Source: Syncephalastrum monosporum B8922 (taxonomy: Eukaryota; Mucoromycota; Mucoromycetes; Mucorales; Syncephalastraceae). From it: a DNA stretch of 64,000 bases. The notes under the pieces are model-generated. The model did no database searches and was not told the origin of the DNA. It worked only from the letters and a program-made list of their open reading frames with translations. Where the stretch lies: contig JNEN01000720.1 of the NCBI GenBank assembly GCA_000697355.1, positions 1 to 64,000 on the forward strand. The letters are read 5' to 3'. Below, one piece after another: positions 1 to 12,104 of the stretch. Positions within the stretch are counted from its first letter, which is position 1. Each line of letters opens with the position of its first letter. The translations under genes and the position numbers were made by a program.

Positions 1-52
1 TTGTAAAAAAAAAAAAAAAAAAAAAGGTAAAAAAAAAAAAAAAAAAAAAAAA
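1..52. repeat. Two adjacent poly-A tracts
   Basis: A run of 21 A (5-25), then GGT, then 24 A (29-52). This is simple low-complexity DNA just upstream of the first gene's start codon at 86. It could act as a nucleosome-free promoter A-tract, or its length could be inexact from assembly. Nothing else is visible in these bases. Confidence 0.8.
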
Positions 53-85
53 GACTAATCAAACCAGTATACACTACGAGAAAAA

Positions 86-2225
86 ATGGTCTGTTCATCA
101 CTACAGATCGCTCATACTCCGAGCGAAGACACGAGAAAAGCCAAGACTGTCTCACTATGGCAGCGGGCATTGAGGACGATCTGGACAAGACCAGGCGAAC
201 GGCCTCCCAATCCATGGAAGGTTTTCATTGGGATCAACAACAAACAACGCCTAACATTTGTATCGGGTAAGCAAAAAAAAAGAAGCATGAAGTCTTGGCT
301 CGTTTACAATGGGAGAATCTCGGATGAAACGTAGCCTTCCTCGGTTGGACTTTTGATGCATACGATTTCTTCAGCGTATCTCTCACTGTTTCCAGTATTG
401 GTATATATATCCCATATATAAAGAGCCACGTCTATGCTGACGTTTTGTCGTCCATGTGTAGCAAAAGATTTCGGTGTGGAACCATCGGATGTCACGAGTA
501 AGTTTCGATGCCGGCGGCATAATTATTAAAGCAGTTTAATCTCACTTTTTTACAGGCGCCATTACCACCACACTGGTAAACTTGCATGGATACTGCACGG
601 TTGGGTTAAAATAGGCTCATAGTAACTGAAATAACTACTATTATAGATGCTGAGACCAATTGGAGCTCTGATCTTTGGGTATGTTCCTGGACTGACATAC
701 ACAGAGGAAGTTCACATGTTCATATTCAATTTAATATGCGCATAACATAGTTTGCTTGCAGACAGATTTGGTCGTCGATGGCCTCTTGTGGTGGATATCC
801 TGCTTTTTTCAATTATTAATATGGCAAGCGGCTTTGCACCCAATCTCCAGGTATGTCTTTTTGTTATTTAATTTGACAGAGTTTAACTCTTGAGTCATAT
901 TGTGTTTTTATGTAGACCTTTATTGGCTTGCGCGCAGTCTTTGGTATCGCCATGGGCGGTGAATGGGGTCTAGGTGCTAGCCTGGCCTTGGAATCATTAC
1001 CCGTCGAGGCACGCGGCCTATTCTCAGGCATATATCAAGAAGGTAGATATGTTTTACTAACAGCAGTACATGTTCATTTTCTTACTTGTCTTTAGGTTAT
1101 GCTCTGGGATATTTGCTTGCCACACTTGTCAACTTTGCTGTTCAAGCAACAGGCTCCACATGGCGTATCGTGTACTGGACAGGCGCCGTTTTTGCCCTGC
1201 TCGCCGTCTTCATGCGATTTTTTGTGCCTGAATCAGCCACGTTTGAAAAGACCAAAGAAGCACGCAAGCTCATGGATCGCTCCTTCATCCTGGATATCTG
1301 GATCATGCTGCGGAACCACTATCTACGCATCATTTACATGGTGATCCTCATGGCCTTCTTTTGCTTTCTTGCTCATGGATCACAAGACCTCTATCCTACG
1401 TTTTTGCAGACCCAGCTGGGGTACACGTCGGCCGAGATGACAGTGACCAGCGTCGTCTACAACATAGGCGCCATTATTGGCGGCATCCTGATAGGTTTCT
1501 ATTCAAACTACCTTGGTCGCAAGTTCTGCATTGTCGTCAGCTGTGTTCTGATTGGCGCCTTCATCCCGCTCTGGATCTATGCTCCCAACATCCACTCACT
1601 GCGCTTTGGTGCTTTTGCTCTACAATTCTTTGTACAAGGTGGCTTCGGTGTCGTGCCCGCCCATCTGAACGAACTGTCGCCCCCAGCTTTTCGTGGCTTG
1701 GTGCCAGGTTTAACCTACCAGTTGGGTAACTTGATCAGCGCAGCCAGCAGTCAGATCCAGGCCACAATTGGCGAAAAATATCCACTGCGCGACGGCAACG
1801 GTGATTTGATATTGAAAAATGGCAAACCCATTGCAGACTATGGTAAAACGCAGGCTATTTTTATTGGTGTTGTGGTTGGCTGTCTCATAATCGCAAGTAA
1901 GATAAATGAAGTATGGCATATCTGTATAAGAATTACTGATTTTTTTTCGAAACACCTAGCGCTGGTGGGAAATGAAGAGCAGAACAAGAATTTTATGGAG
2001 AACCTCACAGAAGATGACAAGGGTCATTATATTGGAGCAGATGAAGTTAGTCAAATCAGATTGGAGGAAGGCACAAAGCCGTCGACTTCTGGAGAGCCGA
2101 CAAAAGATGGTATTACCACCACCATATTAGACCAGAAAAGACAACCGAATGAAGATGACGACGACAGTAGCCTTGAAAGCGGAAAAGAGACCAAGCAGAT
2201 TGAAAAAGTAGTAGAAGGATCTTAG
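86..2225 (+). CDS. Jen1-like monocarboxylate/H+ symporter (MFS)
   Basis: Predicted plasma-membrane major facilitator that would import short carboxylates (lactate, pyruvate type) with protons. Nine exons join in frame: 86-266, 335-394, 462-497, 556-575, 647-678, 751-850, 916-1042, 1096-1896, 1960-2225, giving about 540 aa. Visible features: cytosolic N-terminus with WQRALRTIWTRP; first helix near GWTFDAYDFF; the MFS loop ADRFGRRWP; the segment LESLPVEARGLFSGIYQEGY; and AHGSQDLYPT, which matches the core of the Jen1 signature Nxx(S/T)Hx(S/T)QDxxxT although the leading Asn and first Ser/Thr are replaced. The C-terminal 85 residues are hydrophilic and acidic, typical of a cytosolic tail open to regulation. 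The ATG at 86 is the first in frame with the conserved N-terminus; an upstream exon outside the window cannot be excluded. Substrate is inferred from the family only. Confidence 0.85.
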
Positions 2226-2705
2226 GCCACGCTCGAAACTAGTTCATGTATAATATATGTATTTATCCATATGTCTATGTAATAGCCATCCTAAGCATTT
2301 GTAGTTCATTGCACCTACATTAGGTTGCGGAACGTGCATTTGATGAATTATCTGCCTACGATACTTTGACGGAACGAGCACCCATGATATATATCTAGTC
2401 GCTCAAAATTTAATGGAAAGTATCTATGACATACACATAGGAACCCAGAAGTCCTTTCTCGATTTAACAAAACCTCATACATATACGTCTACAAGTCAAG
2501 AGACTCAATCTTCAAATCGTCACATAATAAAGGTAGTAGTCTAAGAACAATCGTTTGATTTCTATGTATGTGCGCGTTGCGAGCATTACCACTCACAACA
2601 AAAGAATAAAAAGGGGAAGAGAGACAAAGGGAAGTTTTTTGTTGTACTTTTTGTGCATATGGAAGAATGCAGATCAGAAGAAGAGGAGGAAATTTTTTCT
2701 ATCAT
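2226..2705. other. Convergent 3' region, transporter / H+-ATPase
   Basis: Intergenic stretch between two stop codons on opposite strands, so it should hold both 3' UTRs and terminators. It is A/T-rich. I see no supported gene; short open frames overlapping its right end are reverse-strand shadows of the ATPase exon. Confidence 0.6.
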
Positions 2706-5406
2706 TCACCCTTCGAAAGCAGCGGCGTCCTTTTCTTTCTCACGCATGTTTTCAGGCACATACTGTGTGCGGCGCCGACGTCGCTCAGCAAGCTTGCGGC
2801 GGTTGGCAGGGGTAGGGAATACCTTTGCGATCCATTCAAAGTTCCAGTAGCGAACCATAAGCACCTTGACGACGTCCAGAAAGAAGAAATATACGAGCGA
2901 GACACCGAGGACAGACACGCCCCAGATCCAACCGCAGGGAGCCACGTGCTGGGACTCGCCAAAGACACCATATACCGAGAACAAGAGTGCCACAACTTGC
3001 GTGCCAAGAATACAGATGGTGAAGGGCCAGCTTGGCATGTTCTCCCAGCACCATCCAGGAACACGTGTCGAGAAGATAACAAAATGGGGCGCAGACGAGA
3101 TGTGTAGGTACATGATGGAGTTGAGCACATTTTCGGAGACGTTGAACACGTGGCGCGCAACGTAGTAATGACCAAAGGACAGGCCAGTCAGCAGCAAAGC
3201 CAGTACAGTGGAAATTGTGAGAAGCTGGCCAACGCGCCATTTGTCAGGTCGCTCAGAGATCTTGGTGTTATCGACGGAGATCACGAGCGTGGCGGCATCG
3301 TTCTTGATAAGAAGATTTAATTTGATTGTTCCCATCATACTTTGTTCATCGGGGCCTTACCAGAATGCAAATCATGATAAGAAGAACGGCTGGCATGTTC
3401 CAGTTTTCGATGAGAGTGACGATGAAGATGAAGATCATAAAGTGGATTGTGGACGTGATACGGTAGAGTGCATACGATCGCAGACGCTGGAATATAGCAC
3501 GGGAGACTTTGACGCCGTTGATAATGGTGTTTAGACCGGGCTCCATGAGGACGATATCCGCTGCAGAGCGTGCTGCATCAGTGCATCCCGAAACAGCAAT
3601 GCCAACGTCCGCTTTTTTGAGCGCCGGTGCATCGTTGACACCATCTCCAGTCATGCCTGTAATAACCCCCTTGTTCTGCAGGAGCTCGACGACGCGGTAT
3701 TTGTGCTCTGGGATGACTTGAGCAAATCCATCCGCCTGAATACAGTGCTCGGTAATTTCTTCTTCAGATGCAGTAGAGTCGGCCAAATAGTGGGCGTCCA
3801 AAATATCGGTACCCATACCGAGTCGCTCGGCGACTTCGCGGGCAATTATCTGCTGATCGCCAGTAATCATCTTGACTTGCACACCCATTTCCTGGCACTG
3901 CTGGATAGTTTCGGCAGAGTCGGGTCGTGGCGGGTCGAGGAGCGAGATCATGCCGACGAGCTCGTAAGGCGCATTCTCATCTACGGCCTTGGCCACGCCA
4001 AGCGCACGTAAACCACGACGTGCTAGCGCATTGACAGCGTGAATAGCCGCCTCGCGTTGCTTTTCGTCTTTGATGAGATCGATAATGACGGGCGGTGCGC
4101 CCTTGGCGACTTTGAACGTCTTTCCTGCTGCGACAATGGTGGCAGTTGTCATTTTTGTGACAGGATTGAAGGGTTGGAAGCTCGACACGGTGTAGCCGGG
4201 AATACCCACCGTGCCCTCAGGACGATCTTTCAGAACTTGGAGCGTAGACTCGGCAGCACGGCGGACAGCAGATTCAATTGGATCGTTCGTGCTGGGCTCA
4301 GCAGCAAGGTAAGCATGGAGTAGGAGGTCGTCTTGGTTATAGCCGTGCGCAAGCCAGGGCTCGTCGAATGTGAGCTCGTTCAATGTCAATGTGCCCGTTT
4401 TATCAGAGCAAAGGACAGATACCGAGGCCAGCTCCTCAATGGCGTTCAGGCGCTTCACAATGACGCTGTACTGAGCGAGTTCTTTGGCGCCGAGCGACAT
4501 AGTCACGTTCATGCACGTCGGCATGCCAACTGGAATAGCTGCCACGATAACCACAAGGCAGAAACTGAGCGTCACTGCCAAACTCGCCTGCAGAATCACC
4601 AACTTATAGACAAACAGAATGGCTACCATGAGGACCGTAATCGCGACTAGCCAGGAGCAGATTCGGTCAATTGTTTTTTGAAAATGGCCGACATCCTTTG
4701 TCACGGCAATCAAGTTTGCTGCACGGCCAATAAAGGTATCTACACCCGTCTTGGTGACCACTGCTAACTGTTGTCCTTGCTTGACCGTACTCGAGCTGTA
4801 GACGGTCGATCCCTCGTGCTTGGATATCGGTAGCGACTCGCCTGTTAGCGCGGCTTGATCCACAAGGAGCTCAGCATCGCTCTTTTCACCACTGATACCG
4901 TAGCCTAGGAGACGCGCATCGGCAGGGACGATGTCACCGATACGCAGGACGATAACATCACCCGGAACAAGGTCCTTGACGTCCACCTCTGTCACCTGAC
5001 CGTTGCGTCGACACCGCGCTTTGAGCGCGAGTGTGTTCTGCAGCGCAGAAAGCGCATTCTCGGCCTTGCGCTCCTCATAATAACCGATCGCAGCATTAAT
5101 ACAGAGGAGACCAAGAACGAGACCAAAGTCGAGCCAGTCTGCCACGATGGCAGCCACTATACACGACGCTTCGATGAGATAGGCGATCGGGCCACGAAAG
5201 TAACTGAGGATCTTGAGAAGTGGGTTCGTCTTATTCTCCGGCAGGGCGTTGGGGCCAAACCGCTTGAGACGGTCCTCTGCTTCACTTGACGTCAAGCCTT
5301 GTTGGTGATCGGTGTGCAACAGGGCTTCTAGCTCTGGGCTAATCTCATCCTCGTGTTCGACGTGTGCGTGCTCTTCCAGCTTAGCCGTCATAATGTTACA
5401 CCACAC
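2706..5406 (-). CDS. PMA1: Plasma-membrane P-type H+-ATPase
   Basis: P3A ATPase that pumps protons out of the cell and powers nutrient symporters, such as the carboxylate carrier next to it. Two exons, 5406-3361 and 3302-2706 (58-bp intron), about 880 aa. In order: cation-ATPase N-terminal region; A-domain TGES near residue 188; phosphorylation motif DKTGTLT with Asp near 335; hinge motif TGDGVNDAP near 585; then C-terminal membrane helices in exon 2. The splice rebuilds the conserved ICILND junction. The protein is shorter than yeast Pma1 (918 aa). The tail after the last helix is short, contains RRRRR, and lacks an obvious match to the yeast Ser/Thr regulatory tail. Met at 5406 and Met at 5391 (MTAKLEEH) are both possible starts; the downstream one looks like a more natural N-terminus. 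Family assignment is firm. Confidence 0.95.
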
Positions 5407-6906
5407 AAAAGGAAAGAACGTAGCTGAACGTCTGGTTGAAAACCAAAAAGAATGCTATGACCTTTTTTTTTTTTGTTTTTGTTTTTTGTTAGTTTGGGCA
5501 GACAGAGAACAAACGCTCCCTCGACTGAATTCTACTCTGCTTTAATCTGCATATTCATTGTTCAAACAATTCTTTGCCGGCAAAAAAAATTGTGGGGGAT
5601 AATATAGCGCATTTTATTAACGGTTGGGAAATCATGTCAAAGAAAAAAAACGAAAAAAAATCCAAAATTAGGCTGCAGTGTGCAACCTTCCGAAGTCATT
5701 CCCATTTACAACGTGAGAAGCATAGCGTGTTTCTCTTGGGTTCTTGCTTCCAGAAAATTGAATAGGAACACGTTTCTTCACGCGTGCGAACGGTTTGATT
5801 CGAAATATTCCGAAGCGATCTCCAGCAGACCCTTTCTTCGTGTTTTTTGGAAAACGATCATCCGATTTTGTGATATGAGCGTGGGCTTTTTTTTTAAAGA
5901 AAACCTCAGCCTAGTATACTGTAATCGAATATATAGCAATAAACAAGGCGTCTAGAATATTTTACTGTGCGACGAACCGGGTCCCCGTCCTTGCGATGTT
6001 TATCATTGCGCAAAAAGGTCATAATTCATGAAACAAACCACGACGTCATAAAAAAAAGGCATCTAAGCGCGATTGACAGGTGATAAGTTCCAAAAGTGTG
6101 TGGCGGGTTCTCTTTGTTGTATTGCACAATATGAATCATATAATGAAATTTTGCAGGCAACTCCTGGGTTGGTGCGATAAGAAATGCAGCAACGGAGACA
6201 CAGACGAACAGGGCGAAAGGGCGGAGTGGAAGCCCCAACAAAACTCTTTTTAGGTCGTAGGACAGCTTCAACGTGTAGGTTTGAGAGAAAGGTCAGTGCG
6301 GTGCCACCATATCTGCGGAGGATGAAACAACATGAAAAACGTTTAAACGCACTCCATGGCAACATCATGTGGTCATAAAGAACCAAGTCAACGATACATT
6401 CAATCATGTGTCCCATCCATTAACGCAGGGCTGGATTGTATTTGATGTCAAACTCATCTCTTTCCCTCTTCACGAATGGGTCCAAATTTTCTTGGCTGAC
6501 AAGGATTGCATGAATTTAACTAAAAGGAAAAGGAAAAGTGATTCATGGTTTGCTGGAATCACATGCTTTATAAATCGCTCTCTTCGAGGGTAAAGAACGA
6601 AGAAAGAGAGGAGAAAACGGGAGATGCATGTGAAAATGACCTTGACTGCAGCCGATCTTGTTACAAATGGTGGTGGGTGAACAGCCTGATTGGAGCCTGA
6701 TCAGGAATGACAATAGGAGGAACTATAGTTACACCATGGCTGTGTGCAACGGTTGTCCTTGACAGAGTTAGTGAAAGTCGGGTCCATTCGCTATACGATC
6801 GACAAAGCGACCACTCGATATACTATATCTTTTTTGTGAAAAGAGTGGGCCTAAGCGCGACAAGCGAACACAGAAGGCAGCGTCACATGGAAAATGGGGG
6901 TTAATA

Positions 6907-6936
6907 GACACACACACACACACACGCACACACACA
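6907..6936. repeat. (CA)n microsatellite
   Basis: Dinucleotide CA/AC run interrupted once by a G. It lies in the perilipin upstream region. Confidence 0.9.
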
Positions 6937-7040
6937 TGTACACATCCTTATCTTGCTCTGTTTCAAGAGAACCACGCTCTTTTTGTTTACAACACCATTT
7001 TGGCTGGGCTTCACAAGTCGGTTTCGGACATTCCGTACAC

Positions 7041-7059
7041 TCTCTTACTTCTCTCTCCC

Positions 7060-7090
<31 letters not shown>

Positions 7091-7126
7091 TTCTTTCCTT
7101 TCTTACTCGCTCTCTTTCTCTTTTCC
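7041..7126. repeat. CT-rich pyrimidine tract
   Basis: Almost pure C/T on the plus strand, mostly (CT)n, ending about 150 bp upstream of the perilipin ATG. Such tracts are common in fungal promoters and 5' leaders; a promoter role here is inference. Confidence 0.85.
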
Positions 7127-7278
7127 TTGCTCAGCTTCAAGAAATTAGAAGACACCCATACCCACACCCACACTTCAACACACCACACATCTATACATAC
7201 AGAAGATAACGCGCTCTCTTTTTCTGAAACAAATACAAACATACGCACGCTTTTTTCTCATCCTCCAACATCAAGAGT

Positions 7279-8488
7279 ATGGCTCGACACCATCACCAGC
7301 AACAGCGCCAGAATGGTAAGTAAATCACACTATTATGGGCCAGAAAGCCTTATCGCAGATGCGGGCGAATAGAAAAATAGAACTGACCTCGACGACCGAA
7401 CATGTGGATTATGTACAGGGCACGACGTGAAGCACACCGAAGCAAATGGCGTCGCGGCGGGCAATGGACTCACTCCCGATAAAAAGAACTTTTCGAGCGG
7501 GTTCCTAGCTCGTGTGAGCTCTTACCCAATTGTGACGGACGGTGTGACGACCGTGCAGGCGTATGCCAACAAGTCGTCTATTGGTCGATTTGCATTGTCC
7601 AAAGCGAACAATACCTTTGAGCGTGTGGGCAGCTATCAACAGCCCAAGGCCGTGCAGACCTACTATGAACAATATGTTCAGCCGCACCTGGCGCGTGCAG
7701 ACAGTCTCGGCTGCCGGTCGCTAGATCTGATCCAGGAGCGCTTCCCGCTTGTGAATCATCCTACACAGGATATTGTCGAAGCCGCCAAATCCCAGCCAAA
7801 CCATATCATTACCGGCGTTCGAGGCCGTATTAACTCGTTAACGCAACCGGCGAACCAGCGTCTCACTTCAGCCATGGATAACCTCCAGTCCACGCTGGAT
7901 CGCTACCTTCCGCCTGGTCAGCAGCAATCCTCGGACGGAAAACCTCGCTCTGTATCGGCTTCGTCAAACGAAAACCATGTTGTGCGTGCTTACGGTCTCC
8001 TGCAAGAGGCGACGACGCGCGTGGGCCAGCTCGTGGTAGCCCAGATCCCCAAATCGCGCGAAGATGTGGCGCGCACGCCGCTGGTGCAGAGCGCCTCCGC
8101 GCAACTGCATTTCCTCAGTGAGACATTGCGTCACTCAGTCACGGTGTACTCGCAAGCCGTTCAGGAGCGATTGCCCCAGAGTGTCGTGGACCGGCTCCAC
8201 TCGCTTCACAACACGTTGTTGACCAACATTTCTGGCGCTGTCGATTTTGTCAAGCAGCGTGCTGAGCTTCCCAGCTGGCTTAAGGCGAGCCTCCAGTCTG
8301 TCTCGGATGCCGCTAACCAACAGCTCGCCTTTGCCAAGGCCGAATATGCCCGTACTGATATCCAGGCCAGAGAGAAGGCCAAGAACGTTATTACCCACTT
8401 GCACCAAACCCAGCTGGTGCCTCTCCTCTCTTCTATCCAGACCCACTTGTCGTCCATTACGGATAGCCACCACGTCAAATCCGAATAA
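7279..8488 (+). CDS. Perilipin-like lipid-droplet protein
   Basis: Predicted coat protein of lipid droplets. Fungal perilipins control droplet size and storage lipid turnover. Two exons, 7279-7315 and 7419-8488, about 368 aa. A short His/Gln-rich first exon (ARHHHQQQ) joins a body starting near FLARVSSYPIVTDGV. This is followed by the family pattern of repeated amphipathic helices: YANKSSIGRFALSKANNTFE, QPKAVQTYYEQYVQPHLARAD, AMDNLQSTLDRYLPPG. There is no signal peptide or long transmembrane helix, as expected for a peripheral protein. The assignment rests on the N-terminal PAT-like pattern seen in fungal proteins such as Mpl1/Cap20; the exact paralogue is unknown. The start is the only ATG in the short first exon and the splice phase fits (1/2). 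Confidence 0.8.
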
Positions 8489-8743
8489 GCCTGTGCGTCT
8501 TTTGCTGATCTTCTTCAAAGTCCACATGTCCCTACTTCGTCGCTCACCCTCTCTCTTTGCCTCGCTCGCTCATCCTGTCGTTATTCTCTTCCTTCGCTTT
8601 CGACTTATCCCGCCGATGTGATTCATCCGACATCCCATCAGCTATTTCTTTTTTTTTCGAATTCATTCTTTAGCTATATACAATAAATCTCATCCTCTTC
8701 TTTCTCCTTTCCTTTAAAAAAGTCGTGCCATCCACTGCTAGTA

Positions 8744-9310
8744 CTACTCCTTTTGCTGTTGTTCTTGCTGTCTCTTGAGCAATTCCTCATCCAGCTCGAC
8801 TTCAATAGCTGGTGACGGCTTATTGTTTCGAGCGTTGACGATCATGTGCAAACGTTCCAGCTTTTGGCGCCTTTGCATCTGACAGAGCTCAAAACTGACG
8901 AGGGACACGCCACAAAATGAGGCCACTGCCCAATTCGCTGCGGTCGGCACTGCCCCTACAGTTTAAAAGACGCGCATAGGCAACAACATGTGAGCTTACA
9001 TATTCAATATTCACCTTCCGTTCTATTCCATGTCTTACGTTTCATGATGAATCGGATACCACCCATACCAAAGGCAGCACCTATGCCATACAGCAGCGAA
9101 TTACGCGCGCAGGGTATTTTGCCAATGTGCTTGAAATCATCGGCACGAATGGTCTAGTTGTTCGGATGGAAGATGCAACGTGTTTAGAAAAAAGAACTTT
9201 AAAAGTACTATTTTGGGCTTTTATTTTATATTTACCTTGACGGCTTCACCAAACGAAGGCTCCTGTTTGCTGTATTGCTGGCTCGGGTTGTGGTCGTCGT
9301 TGGTGGACAT
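8744..9310 (-). CDS. COX20: Cytochrome c oxidase assembly factor COX20
   Basis: Inner mitochondrial membrane chaperone that binds newly made Cox2 during complex IV assembly. Three exons: 9310-9236, 9153-9039, 8955-8744, about 133 aa. Family hallmarks are IGKIPCARNSLLYGIG, FGMGGIRFIMKR, AANWAVASFCGV and FELCQMQRRQKLERLH. These give two short hydrophobic segments separated by a basic loop, then a charged Gln/Glu-rich C-terminus. Length fits the family. Both introns were placed by the conserved junctions (EAVK to TIRADD; MKR to AVPTAANW). Its 3' end faces the perilipin 3' end, so transcription converges. Confidence 0.9.
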
Positions 9311-10129
9311 GGCAGCATAATCTCAGCCACAGAAAGTGGCCGAAGTGATCTTCGACAGGGTCGGCGGATGTTAAATCCCAAGTGCTGCGAAAAAAAAAAA
9401 AAAAAAGCCCAGGAGCAGCAGGCGAAGAGCAGGCCATCAGCACACTAAAAAGTATCTCAAGAGACAGAATCCATGTTCTCGACCAGCCGGTCTGTGAAAC
9501 GCGAGGGGAGGGAGATAATAAGAAATAGGCGACAGTTGGCAAATATATCTGACTGATATGAGCCGAGTAGTAGGGATGAATGGGGGAACACAATGCACAC
9601 ATGTCAGTCAACCTTTTTTTTATTCCATTGCACAACTCAAAGCATGTAAGAAGCATAAATCGATCTGTCTAGTTTAAGGATCGACCTTTATCTTTTTTTT
9701 TTTAAAAAAAAAAAAAAACCACGCGGCGCGCGTGTCTGTATGGTCCGCTCTCGCTCGGCTGACATGTGAATATGAAGCATGTGATAATGAAAGCTGTAAT
9801 AATGATGACACCACCCGCTCTCTGCTTGTGCGTATCTTGTCGCACGCTCGGACGTGAAAACGTGTATGGCTGGGCGGGTAACCGCAGGACACCACACATT
9901 ATACGGCTTACTTTTCGGGTCGGACTCGGAGGGACGTGATCATATAAATGCTTTTTTTTTGGCTCCCCCATTCATTCTTTCTGCTCACTCTCTTTTTTAT
10001 TTCTTCTGTAATTTTTGCTCTTGCAGAAAGGTAATTAGAATCACCCACATGACACACCGATCATCCCAAGCTGATCTGTGCGCACCTACACAATAATCAC
10101 TCTAGTGCCTTTCTTTCTCCTTACGATCC
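9311..10129. other. Divergent intergenic region, COX20 / zinc-finger gene
   Basis: About 0.8 kb holding both promoters. It contains A/T homopolymers (near 9390 and 9691-9718) and no coding frame I can support. Confidence 0.55.
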
Positions 10130-11764
10130 ATGTCCTGCTCACCCGTCTTTAACCAACACGGCTTCCCGGATTCGGAAGTCCCGCCATCCTGCGTTTCAGG
10201 TAAGGATGCTTCATCCGTTTTCTCGGTATAAATGCTGCAATGGGATAATCTTATAACCTATGTCTTTTTTTCCCAACAGATATCATGTCAAGTAATTCTT
10301 TCTGGCCTTATCTGCCCAATGGGACACCGGTAGTCGACACATCTACGCTTTCGGAAGGCGCATCTTCCATGGGGATACGGACACCTGACTTCCAGCCTAC
10401 AACACCTGAACACCAGACACGCGCTTATTATGATTATCACCAGTACAACAATAGCACTACCAGTAGTATCAATAATAACCCTCACAATGCCTACGACCAT
10501 GCTCCCTTTCCTATCGTTAATTCTACTATGTCTACTACACCGGTAAGTAATAATGATGACCTCAACTTCTTTTTACTATTATTAACAATCGTACTAAACC
10601 AATCTACGCAAATAGGCTTATATTTCTCCCGCCATAACACCCAAAGATGACTGGGCTACAATGCCCGTTGAACACAATCACCATCCCTATGCTTATCCTC
10701 AGCAACAACATCCACAGACTACGCAGCAACAGATCCTAATACCTTCGCCCTCCATTGTTCCTTCACAACCTATGCTTTATACACCTTCCAGATCTCAAAA
10801 TATGGTTTTTGAAAACCTTTCTCGCACCGAACTTATCGAGCGAGTGATCCAACTCGAAAGGGAACGCCATACGCCACCAGGAACAACAGCAAATACAGCA
10901 GCAGCATTGGCAACACCGGCAATGCATCCAGCTGTTTCGACCACTCCTTTCTCCTATCCTACCAGCTCACCTTCGGACGAAACACATGGGTCACCTTTGC
11001 TCATGGAGGGACTGAAGCAAGAAGCAGAACAGCAAGACGATGAAAATCAGGTCCACGTATGCCGTTGGGCTGATTGTAACCTGCAGACAAGCTCGCTCGC
11101 ATCCCTAATTGATCACATTGGTCGAGACCACATCGGCAGTGGCAAGGTAAGAACGCAAAATACCCGTCTATTTTTGTTGGGATGGGAAGAAATGTCAACG
11201 TACTTACCCGAGTGCTATGTTGGGGCATTATCAGCCATCTTACCTATGTGAATGGGAAGATTGTCCGCGAGCCAACAAGCCCTTTCTGAAGCGACACAAG
11301 ATGCACAACCATATGCGCACCCATACGGGTGAGCGGCCCTTTGTCTGCTCTGTGCCAGGTATGCACTATTTTCATTACGCAACACATATAATTTTTTATT
11401 GACTATTTTTTCTCGTATAAACGCAGACTGCCTAAAACGGTTTTCCCGACTGGATTCCCTCAACACCCATATTAAGACGCACTCCAATGTACGGCCTTTC
11501 GCCTGTACCATGCCTGGCTGTGACAAGGCTTACTTCCACTCGCGTTCTCTGCGAAAGCATGTCAAGTCACACCAGCAGCCGCGCTCCAAGCAGCGCAGAG
11601 GTCGCCGACGCCACCAACCACAGCAACATCAGCATCAGCAGCAGCAGCCGTCGCCACCACAACCACAACCAACGGCGGTGATACCCGAAGCTGATAAAGC
11701 GCCGACTCAACCTGCCGAAGCTTCCCAGCACCGCCAGCAACAACCATGCTTCTACTACTATTAA
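10130..11764 (+). CDS. GLI/ZIC-like C2H2 zinc-finger transcription factor
   Basis: Predicted nuclear DNA-binding regulator of about 441 aa. Exons: 10130-10199, 10280-10542, 10616-11146, 11235-11358, 11427-11764. The first 250 residues are Ser/Thr/Pro/Gln/His-rich and probably disordered. Four C2H2 fingers follow: CRWADC...HIGRDH; CEWEDC...HNHMRTH; CSVPDC...HIKTH; CTMPGC...HVKSH, joined by HTGERPF and HSNVRPF linkers. The first two fingers have the tryptophan-containing CxWxxC form and the KPF segment typical of GLI, GLIS and ZIC proteins; those have five fingers and this one has four. PacC/Rim101 is a possible but weaker alternative. The C-terminus is Gln/His/Pro-rich. Targets are unknown. 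Confidence 0.8.
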
Positions 11765-12104
11765 TCTGACACCATTTCAAATGCCACCCTTCACTGTATG
11801 CCAAACCATGACTACTCTCCTTTGTTCTTTTCCTTATCTACCAACCTCCTCTCATATATAGCTGTATATACTTTAACCTATACCATTGATACCGCCCTCA
11901 CTCTCATTACTTTTAGTCAGCATACCCTACATTATACTCACCTATTATACGCGCGTGCCACTCATTTGATTTCCTGCATATAATATTTAAGTAAAAAGAA
12001 CATGTCAATTATATTTGGTACAGGATATACTGGGCGAGAGAAGGCCCGCTTCTAACACACTAAACACGCATTAAGACAGGGAAAAAGAAAAAAGAAAAAG
12101 ACCA
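11765..12104. other. Convergent 3' region
   Basis: A/T-rich stretch between the zinc-finger gene stop and the Mg2+ transporter stop, which converge. It should hold both 3' UTRs. No gene seen. Confidence 0.55.

Larger units (their letters stand above)
5407..7278. other. Long divergent promoter region, no supported gene
   Basis: About 1.9 kb between the divergent ATPase and perilipin start codons. It holds many A and T tracts, a (CA)n run near 6907-6936 and a pyrimidine-rich block near 7041-7126 just upstream of the perilipin ATG. Short frames here are low-complexity or lack homology I recognise. It probably contains both promoters and 5' UTRs. Confidence 0.6.

Noticed and set aside
1..52. Telomere or contig-end signal
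   Set aside because: Only A homopolymers, no TTAGGG-type repeat; a functional gene starts 34 bp later.
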